Shown piece after piece: positions 25,411-34,199 of a DNA stretch of 64,000 bases. A model generated the notes under the pieces. The model was not told where the DNA came from. It made no database searches and was given only the letters and a program-made list of their open reading frames with translations. A program made the position numbers and the translations under genes. The DNA comes from Amycolatopsis sp. QT-25 (GTDB taxonomy: Bacteria; Actinomycetota; Actinomycetes; Mycobacteriales; Pseudonocardiaceae). The stretch lies in NCBI RefSeq assembly GCF_029369745.1, contig NZ_CP120210.1, positions 4,774,001 through 4,838,000 on the forward strand, read 5' to 3'. Position 1 is the stretch's first letter; each line of letters starts with the position of its first letter.

Positions 25411-27168
25411 TCACGTCATCATGGGCACTTCGAGCGTGGCTGCCAGCAGGCTCCGGGTGTAGGGGTGCGCCGGTTTCGTGAGTACGGATTCGGTCGTGCC
25501 CGACTCCACGACCCGCCCCTGACTGAGTACCACGACATTGTCCGTGATGCTTCGGACCACTGCCAGGTCGTGGGTCACGAAGATCATGGACAAGCCTTCG
25601 CTCAGCAGCGAACGCAGCAGTTCCACGACGGACGCCTGTACCGACACGTCGAGCGCGGACGTCACCTCGTCGCAGATGAGGAGTTTCGGCTCGCACACCA
25701 AGGCACGGGCGATCGCGACACGCTGGCGTTGCCCTCCGGACAGTTCGGCCGGATGGTGCCCGGCGAACCGCGCCGGTATCTCGACTCGTTCGAGTGCTTC
25801 ACGCACCCGCTGTCTCGCCTCGCGCTTGGTCGTGCCGAAATAGTGCTGGAGCGGCACGGCCAGGCTGTTTTCCACGCTGCGACGGGGGCTGAGCGAACCA
25901 TAGGGGTTCTGGAAGACGTACTGGAGCTCGCGGCGGGTTTCCTTCGTTCGTTTCCCCGCCGCGGCGGGGATCGGGCGGCCTTCGAACGTCAGCGTGCCTC
26001 GTTGCTCCTCGTGCAGGCCGACCAGGCAACGCGACATCGTGGTCTTGCCGCTGCCCGATTCGCCGACGACGGCCAGGCATTCGCCCCGCGCCAGGCTGAA
26101 GGACGCGTCGAAGAGGACCTGCGTGCCGCCGTAGCCCGCGGTCAACCCGGCTGCCGAGAACACGATCTGGTCGGAAACCGCGGGCGGCTCGGTCGTGCGC
26201 GGCGGGTTCCGGGGTGCCCGCACCACCTCGTGCATCCGCAGGCAACGCGCCAGCGTGCCCGAGGGCGCGGGTTCGAGGGGAGGGCGGGTCGTCGTGCATT
26301 CCGCCGCGGCGTGGCCGCATCGAGGCGCGAAGACGCAGCCGTGCCGGCTTTCGCCGGGGCTGGGGGCGCGTCCGGGGATCGGGACGAGGTGCTGGCGGTG
26401 GGTCGCGGACGGCACGGCGGCCAGCAGGGCGCGGGTGTACGGGTGGGTGGCGCGAGTGAGCACGTCGCGGGTGCTGCCGCTTTCGACGACCTCGCCGCCG
26501 TACATGACGGTCACCTGGTCGGCGACATCGGCCACCACGGCGAGGTCGTGGGACACGTAGATCGCCGCCATGTCGTGGTCACGGCACAGATCGCGGACCA
26601 GCTCGAGTACGCGTGCCTGCGTGGAGACGTCGAGGCCGGTGGTCGGCTCGTCCAACACGATCAGCCGCGGCCCGGCCGCGGCCGCCATGGCGATGGCCGC
26701 CCGCTGCTGCTGCCCACCGGAGAGCCGGCGAGGACGGCGGTCGAGGAACGCGTCGTCACTGGGCAAGCGCACGGTGTCGAGCAATCCCCGGACGCGCGAC
26801 AGCGCCGCACGCTTGGGCAACCGCAGTCCTTCGGTCAGCTGGGTCGCGAGGCTCAGACTCGGATTCAGCGCCGTCGCCGGATCTTGCGGGACGTAGGCGA
26901 CCTTGACCCCCCGTGTGCGGCGCAGCACCTTTTCCGGCAGGGTGAGCAGGTCGACACCGTCGATGATCACCCGTCCGCCGGTGATCGTCGCGCCATTCCT
27001 GGCGAACCCGAGCAGGGCCAGCGCGAGCGTGCTCTTGCCGGAGCCCGACTCGCCGACCACGCCCATGACCTCACCGCGGCCGAGTTCGAAGCCGATGTCT
27101 CTGACGATTTCGTCGCCGGTGGCGTCCAGTGCGACCGTGACGCCGGAGATGACCACTTCTTTCCGCAT
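25411..27168 (-). CDS. Fused oligopeptide ABC transporter ATPase (DppD-DppF type)
   Basis: A 585-residue protein with two ABC nucleotide-binding domains in tandem. The first has Walker A GESGSGKST, signature LSGGQQQR and Walker B LIVLDEPTTGLD. The second has Walker A GESGSGKTT, signature LSGGQRQR and Walker B LLICDEVTSALD. After each domain comes the HPYTR oligopeptide/dipeptide C-terminal motif, and the GCVFAPRCGHAAAEC Cys cluster follows the first. It powers uptake through the two permeases directly upstream. It is the last gene of a four-gene minus-strand operon, one base after the permease stop. Confidence 0.93.
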   Translation of the reverse strand: MRKEVVISGVTVALDATGDEIVRDIGFELGRGEVMGVVGESGSGKSTLALALLGFARNGATITGGRVIIDGVDLLTLPEKVLRRTRGVKVAYVPQDPATALNPSLSLATQLTEGLRLPKRAALSRVRGLLDTVRLPSDDAFLDRRPRRLSGGQQQRAAIAMAAAAGPRLIVLDEPTTGLDVSTQARVLELVRDLCRDHDMAAIYVSHDLAVVADVADQVTVMYGGEVVESGSTRDVLTRATHPYTRALLAAVPSATHRQHLVPIPGRAPSPGESRHGCVFAPRCGHAAAECTTTRPPLEPAPSGTLARCLRMHEVVRAPRNPPRTTEPPAVSDQIVFSAAGLTAGYGGTQVLFDASFSLARGECLAVVGESGSGKTTMSRCLVGLHEEQRGTLTFEGRPIPAAAGKRTKETRRELQYVFQNPYGSLSPRRSVENSLAVPLQHYFGTTKREARQRVREALERVEIPARFAGHHPAELSGGQRQRVAIARALVCEPKLLICDEVTSALDVSVQASVVELLRSLLSEGLSMIFVTHDLAVVRSITDNVVVLSQGRVVESGTTESVLTKPAHPYTRSLLAATLEVPMMT

Positions 27169-27169
27169 T

Positions 27170-28012
27170 TCAGACCCTTCCCTCCGTACGGCCGACCGCT
27201 CTGGCGACGGATTCGGCGACGAGGTTGCCGCCCAGCGCCATCATGAGGATCAGCGCGATCGGCGCCAGGACCGGCAAGGGAGCGACCGGCAGGCCGTCCT
27301 GGTTCTCCCCGACCATCCGGCCCCAGTCCGCCGCGGGCGGCGCGACACCGAAGCCGAGGTAGCTCAGCGACGCGATCGCCGACACCGCCCAGACCAGCCT
27401 CATTCCGGTCTCCACCATGAGCGGCGAGGTCACGCCGGGAAGCACCTCCCGGAGCAGGATCCGCCTCGGTGGCAACCCGTTCGCTTTCGCCCAGAGCACG
27501 TACTCACTGCCGACCACCGGGAGCGCCGCGCCGCGCATCACCCGGGAGACACCGGGCACGAACGCCACGCCGACGAGTACGGCGGTCAACAGGGTGCTAC
27601 GACCGAGCATGGACACGAACAACAGGACGAAGACGATCTCCGGGAAGCTCAGCAAGACATCCATGGATCGCATGAGCACCGCGTCCACACCTCCACCGCG
27701 GTAGGCGGCGGTGAGGCCGACGGCGCAACCGAGGAACACGCCGAGGCCCGCGGCGAGAACCGCCATCCAGGAAAGGGTGGCTCCCCCGTTCAGCAGACGG
27801 CTCAAGACGTCGCGTCCGAGAATGTCGGTGCCCAGCAGGAACCTCGCGGTCGGAGTCTCCAAGGGCTGCCCGACGATGGCGTCCGGGGCGTAGCGGGCGA
27901 AGAAGTGTCCGAACGCGACCACGAGTGCGACCACCGCGAGCAGCGCGAGGCCGAGCCGGGCCTGCCCGGTGCGCAGAGCGCGGTCGAGCACTGTGACCTC
28001 CCGGGTTCTCAT
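27170..28012 (-). CDS. Peptide ABC transporter permease (DppC-like)
   Basis: A 280-residue inner-membrane permease of the binding-protein-dependent type 1 importer class, with six predicted membrane segments. The N-terminus has the OppC/DppC-type helix followed by LLGTDILGRDVLSRLLNG, and the cytoplasmic coupling loop reads EYVLWAKANGLPPRRILLREVLPG (EAA motif). It pairs with the upstream DppB-like protein (start overlaps its stop) to form the membrane channel. Confidence 0.92.
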   Translation of the reverse strand: MRTREVTVLDRALRTGQARLGLALLAVVALVVAFGHFFARYAPDAIVGQPLETPTARFLLGTDILGRDVLSRLLNGGATLSWMAVLAAGLGVFLGCAVGLTAAYRGGGVDAVLMRSMDVLLSFPEIVFVLLFVSMLGRSTLLTAVLVGVAFVPGVSRVMRGAALPVVGSEYVLWAKANGLPPRRILLREVLPGVTSPLMVETGMRLVWAVSAIASLSYLGFGVAPPAADWGRMVGENQDGLPVAPLPVLAPIALILMMALGGNLVAESVARAVGRTEGRV

Positions 28013-28989
28013 CGCTGCCTCCCCATCATCGCGAGGACGTCCGCGAGCAGGTTGAAGACGTAGTACGCGGTCGCGAGGATGAGGGTGCCCACCTGCAGCA
28101 CGGGCAGGTCATGGGAATTCACGGCGCTGACCACCGCCGTGCCGAGCCCTGGATACGAATAGACGTACTCGACCACCACGACACCCGTGACGGTCACCGC
28201 GGTGACGAGGCTCGCGGCGGGGAGGCTCGCCGCGATCGCGTTGGGCAGTGCGTGCCGGAACAGGATCCGGCGGCCGCTGAGTCCTTTGAGGACCGCCATC
28301 TGGACGTACTCGCTGTTCATCGCGTCGATGAACGAAGCCCGGACCAGGCGGCCGAGGTACAGCACACCCATGAGCGTGAGCGTGGTGACCGGAAGCACCA
28401 GTCGTGCCGGATACCACCACGGCATGTCTCCTGGCGGGATGTCGGAGACCCCGGGGAGCACGCCGAAGACCGAGGTCGCGAAGAACGCGATCAGCAGCAT
28501 TCCCACGACGAACGCGGGCAGTGCGGTGAAGAGCGAGGACACCGCGACGAATGCCCTGTCCAGCGGGCTGTCCCGCTTGTGCGCGCTGAAGACACCGATG
28601 ACCACCGCGAGCGGGAGGATCAGCACCATCGAGAAGAGGCCGAGGGTGAACGAGTTGAGCGCCCTCGGGCCGATGATGTCCGCCACGGGCTCACCGTTCT
28701 CCAGGGATGTGCCCATTTCTCCGGTGAGCACGCCGGTGAGCCAATGCCAGTACTGGGCGGCGAGCGGCTGGTCGAGACCGAGCCGGAGGCGGAGATCCGC
28801 CACCTGCTCGGCCGTCGCGTCCTTGCCGAGGACGATCCGCGCCACGTCTCCCGGCAACGCCTGCGTCACGAGGAAGAGCAACATCGAGACCAGCACGAGA
28901 ATCAGTACCCCGAGAAGGACCCGGCGCACCAGCCATGCGACCGTCGCGGATTTCGAACCGGCCGACGACCGTGTTGTCGGATGAGACAT
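28009..28989 (-). CDS. Peptide ABC transporter permease (DppB-like)
   Basis: A 326-residue permease of the OppB/DppB type. After a membrane helix near residue 22-45 comes the QALPGDVARIVLGKDA segment typical of DppB. The EAA coupling loop reads YVQMAVLKGLSGRRILFRHALPNA, and there are six membrane helices. GGAAGGGATGG precedes the ATG. It is translationally coupled to the DppC-like gene and follows the substrate-binding lipoprotein by 15 bases. Confidence 0.92.
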   Translation of the reverse strand: MSHPTTRSSAGSKSATVAWLVRRVLLGVLILVLVSMLLFLVTQALPGDVARIVLGKDATAEQVADLRLRLGLDQPLAAQYWHWLTGVLTGEMGTSLENGEPVADIIGPRALNSFTLGLFSMVLILPLAVVIGVFSAHKRDSPLDRAFVAVSSLFTALPAFVVGMLLIAFFATSVFGVLPGVSDIPPGDMPWWYPARLVLPVTTLTLMGVLYLGRLVRASFIDAMNSEYVQMAVLKGLSGRRILFRHALPNAIAASLPAASLVTAVTVTGVVVVEYVYSYPGLGTAVVSAVNSHDLPVLQVGTLILATAYYVFNLLADVLAMMGRQR

Positions 28990-29004
28990 GCCATCCCTTC
29001 CCGG

Positions 29005-30549
29005 TCAGCCTGCGACGGTCACGTTCGTCAGGAAGGTGAGCGAGCGGCCGTTGACGTCCGGCACCAGCCCCCGGACGGTGCCGCGATGCGGCAGGAGCAC
29101 GTTGACGAACGCGGGGGTGATCATCGCGCCCTGTTCGTGTTCGATCCTGTGCATCCGGTTCATGATCGAACACCGCTCCCGCTCAGGCGCCACGAAGAGT
29201 TCGTCGGCGAGCCGGATGAACTCGGCGTTGTCCCAGTGCGTGGCGTTCGCCACGCGACCCGGCAGCAGTGACCCGATCACGGTCGGCAGGTAGGGAATCG
29301 GGTTGAAGTCGATGAACACCGGCCATTTGGTCCACTTGGACAGGAACTCCGGCACCGTCGGGACGTCGACGGTGACCTGCACGCCGGCCTTGGCGGCGTT
29401 TTCGGCGAACACCTGGGCCAGTTCCTGCATACCGGGCAGCAGGCCGTCGGTCGTGATGGAGAAGGACAGATTCGACTGGCCCGCTTCGGCGAGCAGTTTC
29501 TTGGCCTGTTCGATGTCCTGCTTGCGTTGCGCGATACCCGGGTCACCGCACCGGGGGGTGCCTCCTTCGTGGTCGTTGGCCACGCGGCCGTACCCGCCCA
29601 GCGCGTTGGACACGACCTGCTCACGGTCGATCAGCAAGCGCAGCGCCTCGCGTACCCGGACGTCGTCGAAGGGCGCGACCGTGGTGTTGAAGCCGATCCG
29701 CAGGGTGAAATCGCCCTTGCTTTCGAGCACCTGGATGTCGTTCTTGCCCGCGAGAGACTTCGCGATGGCCGGGGTCGCGCCCGATGCCACGTCGACCTGG
29801 TCGGACAGCAGGGCATTGGCCTGTGCCTGCTGGCTCTGGAACTCGATGATGTCCACGACGTCGAGCTTGGGCTTCTCGCCCCAGTACGCGCCAAATCGCT
29901 CCACTGTGGACTGCCGGCCGGCGGTGAAGGACTTGACGGCGAACGGCCCGGTCCCGATCGGTTTCGCCGGCGCCGAGCCCGCCTTGGTCATCGGGAGCAG
30001 GACGTTCGCCCAGATGTCCTTGAACGGCGCGAAAGGTTTGTTCAGTCCTACCCGGACAGTCGTCTTGTCGACCGCCGTGACGGCGTCCGGGTCGACCCGT
30101 TCGAGGAACGCCAGCCCCTGTGCGGCGTGCGCCGGGTCGCGCAGGTACTTGATGCTGGCCACGACGTCGGCGGAGGAGAATTCGCTCCCGTCGGTGAACT
30201 TGACCCCGGGCCGGAGCTTGATCGTCCACTCGGTGTGATCGGAGTTCGGAGTCATGTCCGTGGCCAGCCGCCATTCCACCTTGCCCGCGGGGTCGAGGTG
30301 GGTGAGGCCCTCGTAGAGGAGAGCGCTTCGTAGCTCCTGGGTGGGACTCTGGTTGCTCGCATACGGGTCGAGGGTCTCGCCCGGGTCCGTCGCGGCGGCG
30401 ATGCGCAGCCTCCCACCCGTTCCGCTCGCGGCCTGCGGCGGCGGAGCGCAGCTCGTGAGGGCCGCGGCGATGAGCACGGCGCCCAGCAGGGCGGGCGAGC
30501 GACGTCTTGGCCCGGCAACGGGCTCGGGGTGAAGGGGAATGCGCAACAC
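29005..30549 (-). CDS. Extracellular solute-binding lipoprotein, family 5
   Basis: A 514-residue SBP_bac_5 (OppA/DppA-like) lipoprotein. A twin-Arg-rich N-terminus precedes the lipobox LTSC (Cys at about residue 34), so the mature protein is anchored outside the membrane. The body has the conserved WTIKLRPGVKFTDGSEFSSADV block and VREALRLLIDREQVV. It captures oligopeptides, opines or related ligands for the permease pair. GTG 30549 has GGAG seven bases upstream. As first gene of the operon it is preceded by two LacI-type operators. Confidence 0.92.
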   Translation of the reverse strand: MLRIPLHPEPVAGPRRRSPALLGAVLIAAALTSCAPPPQAASGTGGRLRIAAATDPGETLDPYASNQSPTQELRSALLYEGLTHLDPAGKVEWRLATDMTPNSDHTEWTIKLRPGVKFTDGSEFSSADVVASIKYLRDPAHAAQGLAFLERVDPDAVTAVDKTTVRVGLNKPFAPFKDIWANVLLPMTKAGSAPAKPIGTGPFAVKSFTAGRQSTVERFGAYWGEKPKLDVVDIIEFQSQQAQANALLSDQVDVASGATPAIAKSLAGKNDIQVLESKGDFTLRIGFNTTVAPFDDVRVREALRLLIDREQVVSNALGGYGRVANDHEGGTPRCGDPGIAQRKQDIEQAKKLLAEAGQSNLSFSITTDGLLPGMQELAQVFAENAAKAGVQVTVDVPTVPEFLSKWTKWPVFIDFNPIPYLPTVIGSLLPGRVANATHWDNAEFIRLADELFVAPERERCSIMNRMHRIEHEQGAMITPAFVNVLLPHRGTVRGLVPDVNGRSLTFLTNVTVAG

Positions 30550-30584
30550 TGGGCAACTCCAGTTCCGGACGAACGGATCAGAAT

Positions 30585-30600
30585 TTCTAAGCGATTAGAT
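30585..30600. promoter_or_regulatory. LacI-type operator, imperfect copy
   Basis: TTCTAAGCGATTAGAT matches 14 of 16 bases of the perfect palindrome at 30684-30699. It lies 36 bases upstream of the binding-protein start, so a bound repressor would block transcription of the ABC importer operon. Confidence 0.6.
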
Positions 30601-30683
30601 CGCTCCTCACCAGCCGGGTCTCGGCCAAGTTCCGGCACAGAGTACGTCGTTTCTCTCCCGAGGGGAAGAGCATCGACAGCTCT

Positions 30684-30699
30684 ATCTAAGCGCTTAGAT
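30684..30699. promoter_or_regulatory. LacI-type operator, perfect palindrome
   Basis: ATCTAAGC-GCTTAGAT is a perfect 16-base palindrome with the central CG typical of LacI/GalR operators. It lies 51 bases before the cupin start and about 100 bases from the second copy. The two sites can be bridged or bound independently by the LacI-family protein encoded just beyond the cupin gene. Confidence 0.75.
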
Positions 30700-30749
30700 G
30701 ATTGTTAACCTCCCTCTCGACCGCCACGGGAACCACCTGGAGGAGACCC

Positions 30750-31214
30750 ATGACAAGTCCGTACGAGCACCTGTTCGTGAGGAAGATGCAGAGCTGCATC
30801 GACGACCTCGTGAACGAAGGTGCCGCCGCCGGTGTCGTCGAACCGGACAACGTGGGCCCGGCGCTCGCGCTGATGCGCTCGGAGCAGGTCCCGGAGAGCA
30901 AGATCCACCTGACCTACACGTGGATCAACGAGTGCGACACTCCAGTGCACTGGGTCAAGGAGCACGAGCACGACTACGACGAAGTCCTGATCTGGCACGG
31001 CAACGACCCGAACGACGTCGACGACCTCGGTGCGGAGATCTACCTCGACATCGAAGGTGTCCGGCACACGATCACCACGAGCGGCTCGGTCTACCTCCCG
31101 GCGGGCATCCGCCACTGCCCGCTCGGCTTCATCCGCGTCGACCGCCCGTTCCGGTTCAGCGCCCTGTCGCTGAGCCCGAACTACGCATCGGACGAGCACG
31201 AGCCCGCGCGGTGA
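30750..31214 (+). CDS. Cupin-domain protein
   Basis: A 154-residue protein with a single cupin-like domain. A metal-binding style segment KEHEHDYDEVLIWHG (near residue 75) and a second VYLPAGIRHCPLGF (near residue 118) correspond to the two cupin motifs. Relatives occur next to transporters and oxidoreductases without known activity. GGAGGAG sits six bases before ATG 30750; the longer frame upstream is rejected because it overlaps the operator. Divergent from the peptide importer and sharing its LacI operators, it probably processes or senses the imported ligand. Confidence 0.75.
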   Translation: MTSPYEHLFVRKMQSCIDDLVNEGAAAGVVEPDNVGPALALMRSEQVPESKIHLTYTWINECDTPVHWVKEHEHDYDEVLIWHGNDPNDVDDLGAEIYLDIEGVRHTITTSGSVYLPAGIRHCPLGFIRVDRPFRFSALSLSPNYASDEHEPAR

Positions 31215-31253
31215 GCAGCCGGTCCCGCCGTGACCGCGGCGGGACCGGCGTGG

Positions 31254-32288
31254 TCACACGCCCGAAGCCGCGTCCACCCGCGAAGTACCGGCGGCCGCAC
31301 CGGGCTCGCATCCGCACGTCACACCGATGCTGAGCGCGCCGTCCAGGACCACCAGCGCCCCTGAATCCGGTTCGTCCAGCGCGTCGAAGGCGCGGACCGC
31401 GAGTTCTTCGAGCGGGAGGCTGATCGTGGTGAGCGGAAAACTGCCGAGCCGGGCCTCGCGGATTCCGTCGAAGCCCACGACCGCCAGGTCTTCGGGTACC
31501 CGCAGGCCCAGGCTCGTCGCCGTGCGGATCGCCACGAGCGCCTGCTCGTCGGTCGTGGCGTAGATGGCGTCGGGCCGGTTCTCGCTCTGGAGTACCTGTC
31601 GCACCGTCCGGCCCACTTCGAGCCGGTCGAACGAAGTCCGGACGAGTCTGCCCTCGGTGGGCAGGCCCGCGTCGTCCATGGCCTGGCGCCAACCGCCCTC
31701 CCGGCCGTGCGCCGGGCCCACGGCGATCTCACCGGCGACGCAGACGATGTCCCGATGGCCGTGCCAGAGCAGGTGCTCGACGACGAGCTTCGCCCCATCG
31801 AAGTCGTTGAAGACCACGCTCGGCGAAGCGGCCCCAGTGGCAGCCCATTGCACGTACACCCGGGGCGTTTCGTCCTCCTGCTGCGGTTCCTCGCCGGTCG
31901 TCACGAAGATCCCGCGGGGTCGCAGCTCCGAAAACGCCACGCCGTACTCGTCCGCGCGGGAGGGGTGGTAGCCGGTGTTGCCCAGCAACGTGAGCAGGCC
32001 ACGGCGACGCCCTTCCGCCTCGACGCAACGCGAAAGCTCGCCGAAGAACGCGTTCGCGGTGTCGGGCACCAACAGACCGACGAGGTTGGACCGGCCACCG
32101 CTCAACGCCCCGGCGAGCGGGTTGCGCCGGTAGCCGAGCATCCGCATGGCCTCTTCGACCTTGATGCGAGTCTTCTCCGCGACCGGACGAGGCCCGCCGT
32201 TGACCACGTAACTGACGACCGCCGTCGAAGTCCCCGCGAGGCGGCTGACATCCAGCAGGGTCGGCCTGCGCGTCCCTTTTCTTCCCAC
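31254..32288 (-). CDS. LacI-family transcriptional regulator
   Basis: A 344-residue repressor. The N-terminal HTH is TLLDVSRLAGTSTAVVSYVVNGG (residues 10-32), followed by the hinge helix NPLAGALSGGRSN. The periplasmic-binding-protein-like effector domain has LVGLLVPDTANAFF and AVVGFDGIREARLG. LacI members bind palindromes with a central CG; two such sites (30585-30600, 30684-30699) stand between the importer and the cupin gene, so these are the likely targets and the imported compound the likely inducer. Start is GTG 32288. Confidence 0.9.
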   Translation of the reverse strand: MGRKGTRRPTLLDVSRLAGTSTAVVSYVVNGGPRPVAEKTRIKVEEAMRMLGYRRNPLAGALSGGRSNLVGLLVPDTANAFFGELSRCVEAEGRRRGLLTLLGNTGYHPSRADEYGVAFSELRPRGIFVTTGEEPQQEDETPRVYVQWAATGAASPSVVFNDFDGAKLVVEHLLWHGHRDIVCVAGEIAVGPAHGREGGWRQAMDDAGLPTEGRLVRTSFDRLEVGRTVRQVLQSENRPDAIYATTDEQALVAIRTATSLGLRVPEDLAVVGFDGIREARLGSFPLTTISLPLEELAVRAFDALDEPDSGALVVLDGALSIGVTCGCEPGAAAGTSRVDAASGV

Positions 32289-32540
32289 GCTGCTGCTCCC
32301 CTGATGTCACGCCGGGAATCCGGTTGTCGTCGCCAGCCTAGGACACGGGGGCGGACAGCGTCCGTCACCGGCCTGCCCGCGAATCGTGAGGGAAACGGGA
32401 GTAAGCGTCCTGTCATGCCGATGTGACCTGAGGCGATTTGACGGGCGTTGAAACCTGGCGACTCGTCGGCCGGCCGGATCCCGGACTTCACGGCACTTTC
32501 CGAATGTCACGACGGCCCGCGGGGTCCACGGGACGGACAC

Positions 32541-32683
32541 CACCACCGTGCCACCGCCTTGTTCGTGGCACCGCCGATCCCGGCGAGCGCGGCTGCGGCC
32601 ACCAGGCGACCCAGCGTCAGGCCGATGATCACCGCGGCCACTGATTCGATCACCGCGGCCCGTACCACCTGCGGCCGGGTCAG
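32541..32683 (-). pseudogene. Relic of FtsX-type ABC permease C-terminus
   Basis: On the minus strand a frame reads LTRPQVVRAAVIESVAAVII then GLTLGRLVAAAALAGIGG, the final transmembrane block of MacB/FtsX-type permeases. It has no start and no intact upstream part, and it directly follows the truncated ATPase. The body of both genes seems to have been removed by one deletion. Confidence 0.5.
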
Positions 32684-32774
32684 GCAGGTTCACACTGTCC
32701 AAGGCCGCGACGCCGTTCGCACCGGATCCGTACAGCCGGCTGACCTGCCGCAGCTCCACCGCAGGACTGTTCAC
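32684..32774 (-). pseudogene. Relic of ABC transporter ATPase N-terminus
   Basis: GTG 32774, with GGAAGG eight bases upstream, opens a frame MNSPAVELRQVSRLYGSGAN then GVAALDSVN, the typical beginning of a LolD/MacB-type ATPase. The homology stops before the Walker A motif, where a permease tail begins in another frame. So the Walker A, signature and Walker B regions are deleted. Confidence 0.55.
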
Positions 32775-32980
32775 TGTCGCAACCTTCCGGTGGCCAGCAC
32801 CCAGGCCACGGGCACCGCCAGCGGAATCGTCGTGAGCACCGTGACGGCCGTGACGTTCACCTCCGCCGGCAGGAAGCCGACCAGCAGGGCCAGCACCATG
32901 TTGTTCCCGGCGTGGGCGAGGCTCGCCGTCCAGACACTGCCGCTGCGCACCTGCAGCCGGCTCAGCAGAATCAGCACGTA
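32771..32980 (-). pseudogene. Relic of CPBP-type intramembrane protease C-terminus
   Basis: The frame ending at 32771 contains SVWTASLAHAGNN followed by a hydrophobic helix MVLALLVGFLP and a last helix ending ATGRLRQ. The HAGNN motif in a helix is the third conserved motif of CPBP (CAAX/bacteriocin-processing) family proteases. Homology begins abruptly near 32980, where sequence switches to a fragment on the other strand, so the N-terminal two thirds are missing. Its stop overlaps the ATPase relic start. Confidence 0.5.
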
Positions 32981-33076
32981 CGCGACATCCTGGCCAAGCT
33001 CGACCTGCCACCGGCCGAGGACACCAACCGGCGGGTGCTCGCCGTCCTGACCTACCTCCGAGCCACGACCTTCTGA
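32972..33076 (+). pseudogene. Relic of LuxR/NarL response regulator C-terminus
   Basis: The + strand frame reads HVRDILAKLDLPP followed by EDTNRRVLAVLTYLR and a TGA at 33074-33076, the standard C-terminal end of actinobacterial NarL-type response regulators. Nothing upstream continues the frame. It abuts the CPBP relic on the opposite strand, marking a rearrangement breakpoint near 32975-32985. Confidence 0.55.
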
Positions 33077-33412
33077 GACAGGACACCTGCACGCGACCGC
33101 ACGTCGTCGACGAACACGTACGGGGCTTCGCACCGGACTGGAGCACGGGCCCTTCGTGCCTGAACCACGCCCACGATGTCGTCGAAGATGCAGTATTTCT
33201 ACAAAAGGAGACCAGTTCACCTGACAACTCTTCGGCGAGCAGCGGGCCGTGACGTACTCTCCTGATCCCCGATAACGTGGAGCCGACGGCCATGCTCAAG
33301 GGCTCGACACCGGCCGCAGAGGACGTCAGCGAGAAACCACCTCTACGCCGTCTGAACTGGTGGTAGGCGCATGTGTCGCCGACCAGAACCGCACGAGTGA
33401 ACAGGATCGGGT

Positions 33413-33814
33413 ATGACCGACGATGTGGCCGGCCAAGTGATCAAGGCCGAACAGGATCGGATCCAGTGTCTCCTCGACGTGGATCGCGGCACCTACGACC
33501 GCTTGCACGCCGCGGAGTACCGCTTGTGCACTCCGACCGGCACCGTGTGGACGAAGGCCGAATACCTGGACCTCCTCACCACCGGGCGCGTCGCCTACCG
33601 GGAACTGCGGCTGATCGGCGACGTGGACGCCATCGTCGGCACCGACGTCGTCGTCCTCCGCTACCGGTGCGTCATCGAACTCACCGTCGACGGCGCGGAC
33701 ATCCCGCGGCACGAGGCCTGGCACACCGACGTCTACACCGATGCCGGCGGCACGTGGCGTTGTGTCTGGTCGCAAGCCACCGGCATCATGGACCTTCCGC
33801 CGGCCGCATCCTGA
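33413..33814 (+). CDS. NTF2/SnoaL-like protein
   Basis: A 133-residue protein with the cone-shaped NTF2-like (DUF4440) pattern. A long N-terminal helix with AEQDRIQCLLDVDRGTYDRL is followed by four beta strands ending HTDVYTDAGGTWRCVWSQAT. Family members are small hydrolases, isomerases or ligand-binding proteins; no catalytic set is obvious here. It stands alone between a region of gene relics and a histidine-kinase-like ATPase. ATG 33413 follows a weak ribosome site. Confidence 0.75.
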   Translation: MTDDVAGQVIKAEQDRIQCLLDVDRGTYDRLHAAEYRLCTPTGTVWTKAEYLDLLTTGRVAYRELRLIGDVDAIVGTDVVVLRYRCVIELTVDGADIPRHEAWHTDVYTDAGGTWRCVWSQATGIMDLPPAAS

Positions 33815-34199
33815 CCTGGCACGTCACGCAGGCGGGCTCGGTCGAGCTTGCTTCATCGCCGCGGGGGTGCCGGGAGCGTAGGCGTTGACGACCGGGGGTG
33901 CCGTCGGACGGCTTCGTCCGCTCGAAATCCCCTTTGCCGATCGCGACCGTCGTCATGTACGGCCGGGGTCTCTTCGGCCCAGACGTAGGTGGTGTCCCTC
34001 CCCCTCGGCAGTGGAGAAGTCGGGTTTCGTCGGCTGTGCCGGTGCGCCCCGGCCGACACGGGCAGGGCCGTCCGCCTGCCCATCCGACATCGACACAGGC
34101 AGACCACCGGCCGAACGAGTGACATCGCGATCCTGCCCCGTCCACGCTCTCCGCTGTCTCGAACACCACGTGACCACCGTCGACGGGGGGGGTACGAGA
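33815..34199. other. Intergenic region without recognised features
   Basis: About 385 bases. The open frame that continues upstream of the ATPase gene is Arg/Pro-rich and not credible. A run of eight G residues at 34185-34192 serves as the ribosome-binding region of the next gene. I see no hairpin or palindrome of note. Confidence 0.4.

Noticed and set aside
25168..27246. 692-codon + strand frame antisense to the ABC ATPase
   Set aside because: Shadow frame; the minus strand carries full ABC motifs.
32307..33299. Single 330-codon minus-strand gene across the relic zone
   Set aside because: Only a short piece resembles an ABC ATPase; the rest mixes frames of other fragments, so it is treated as separate relics.
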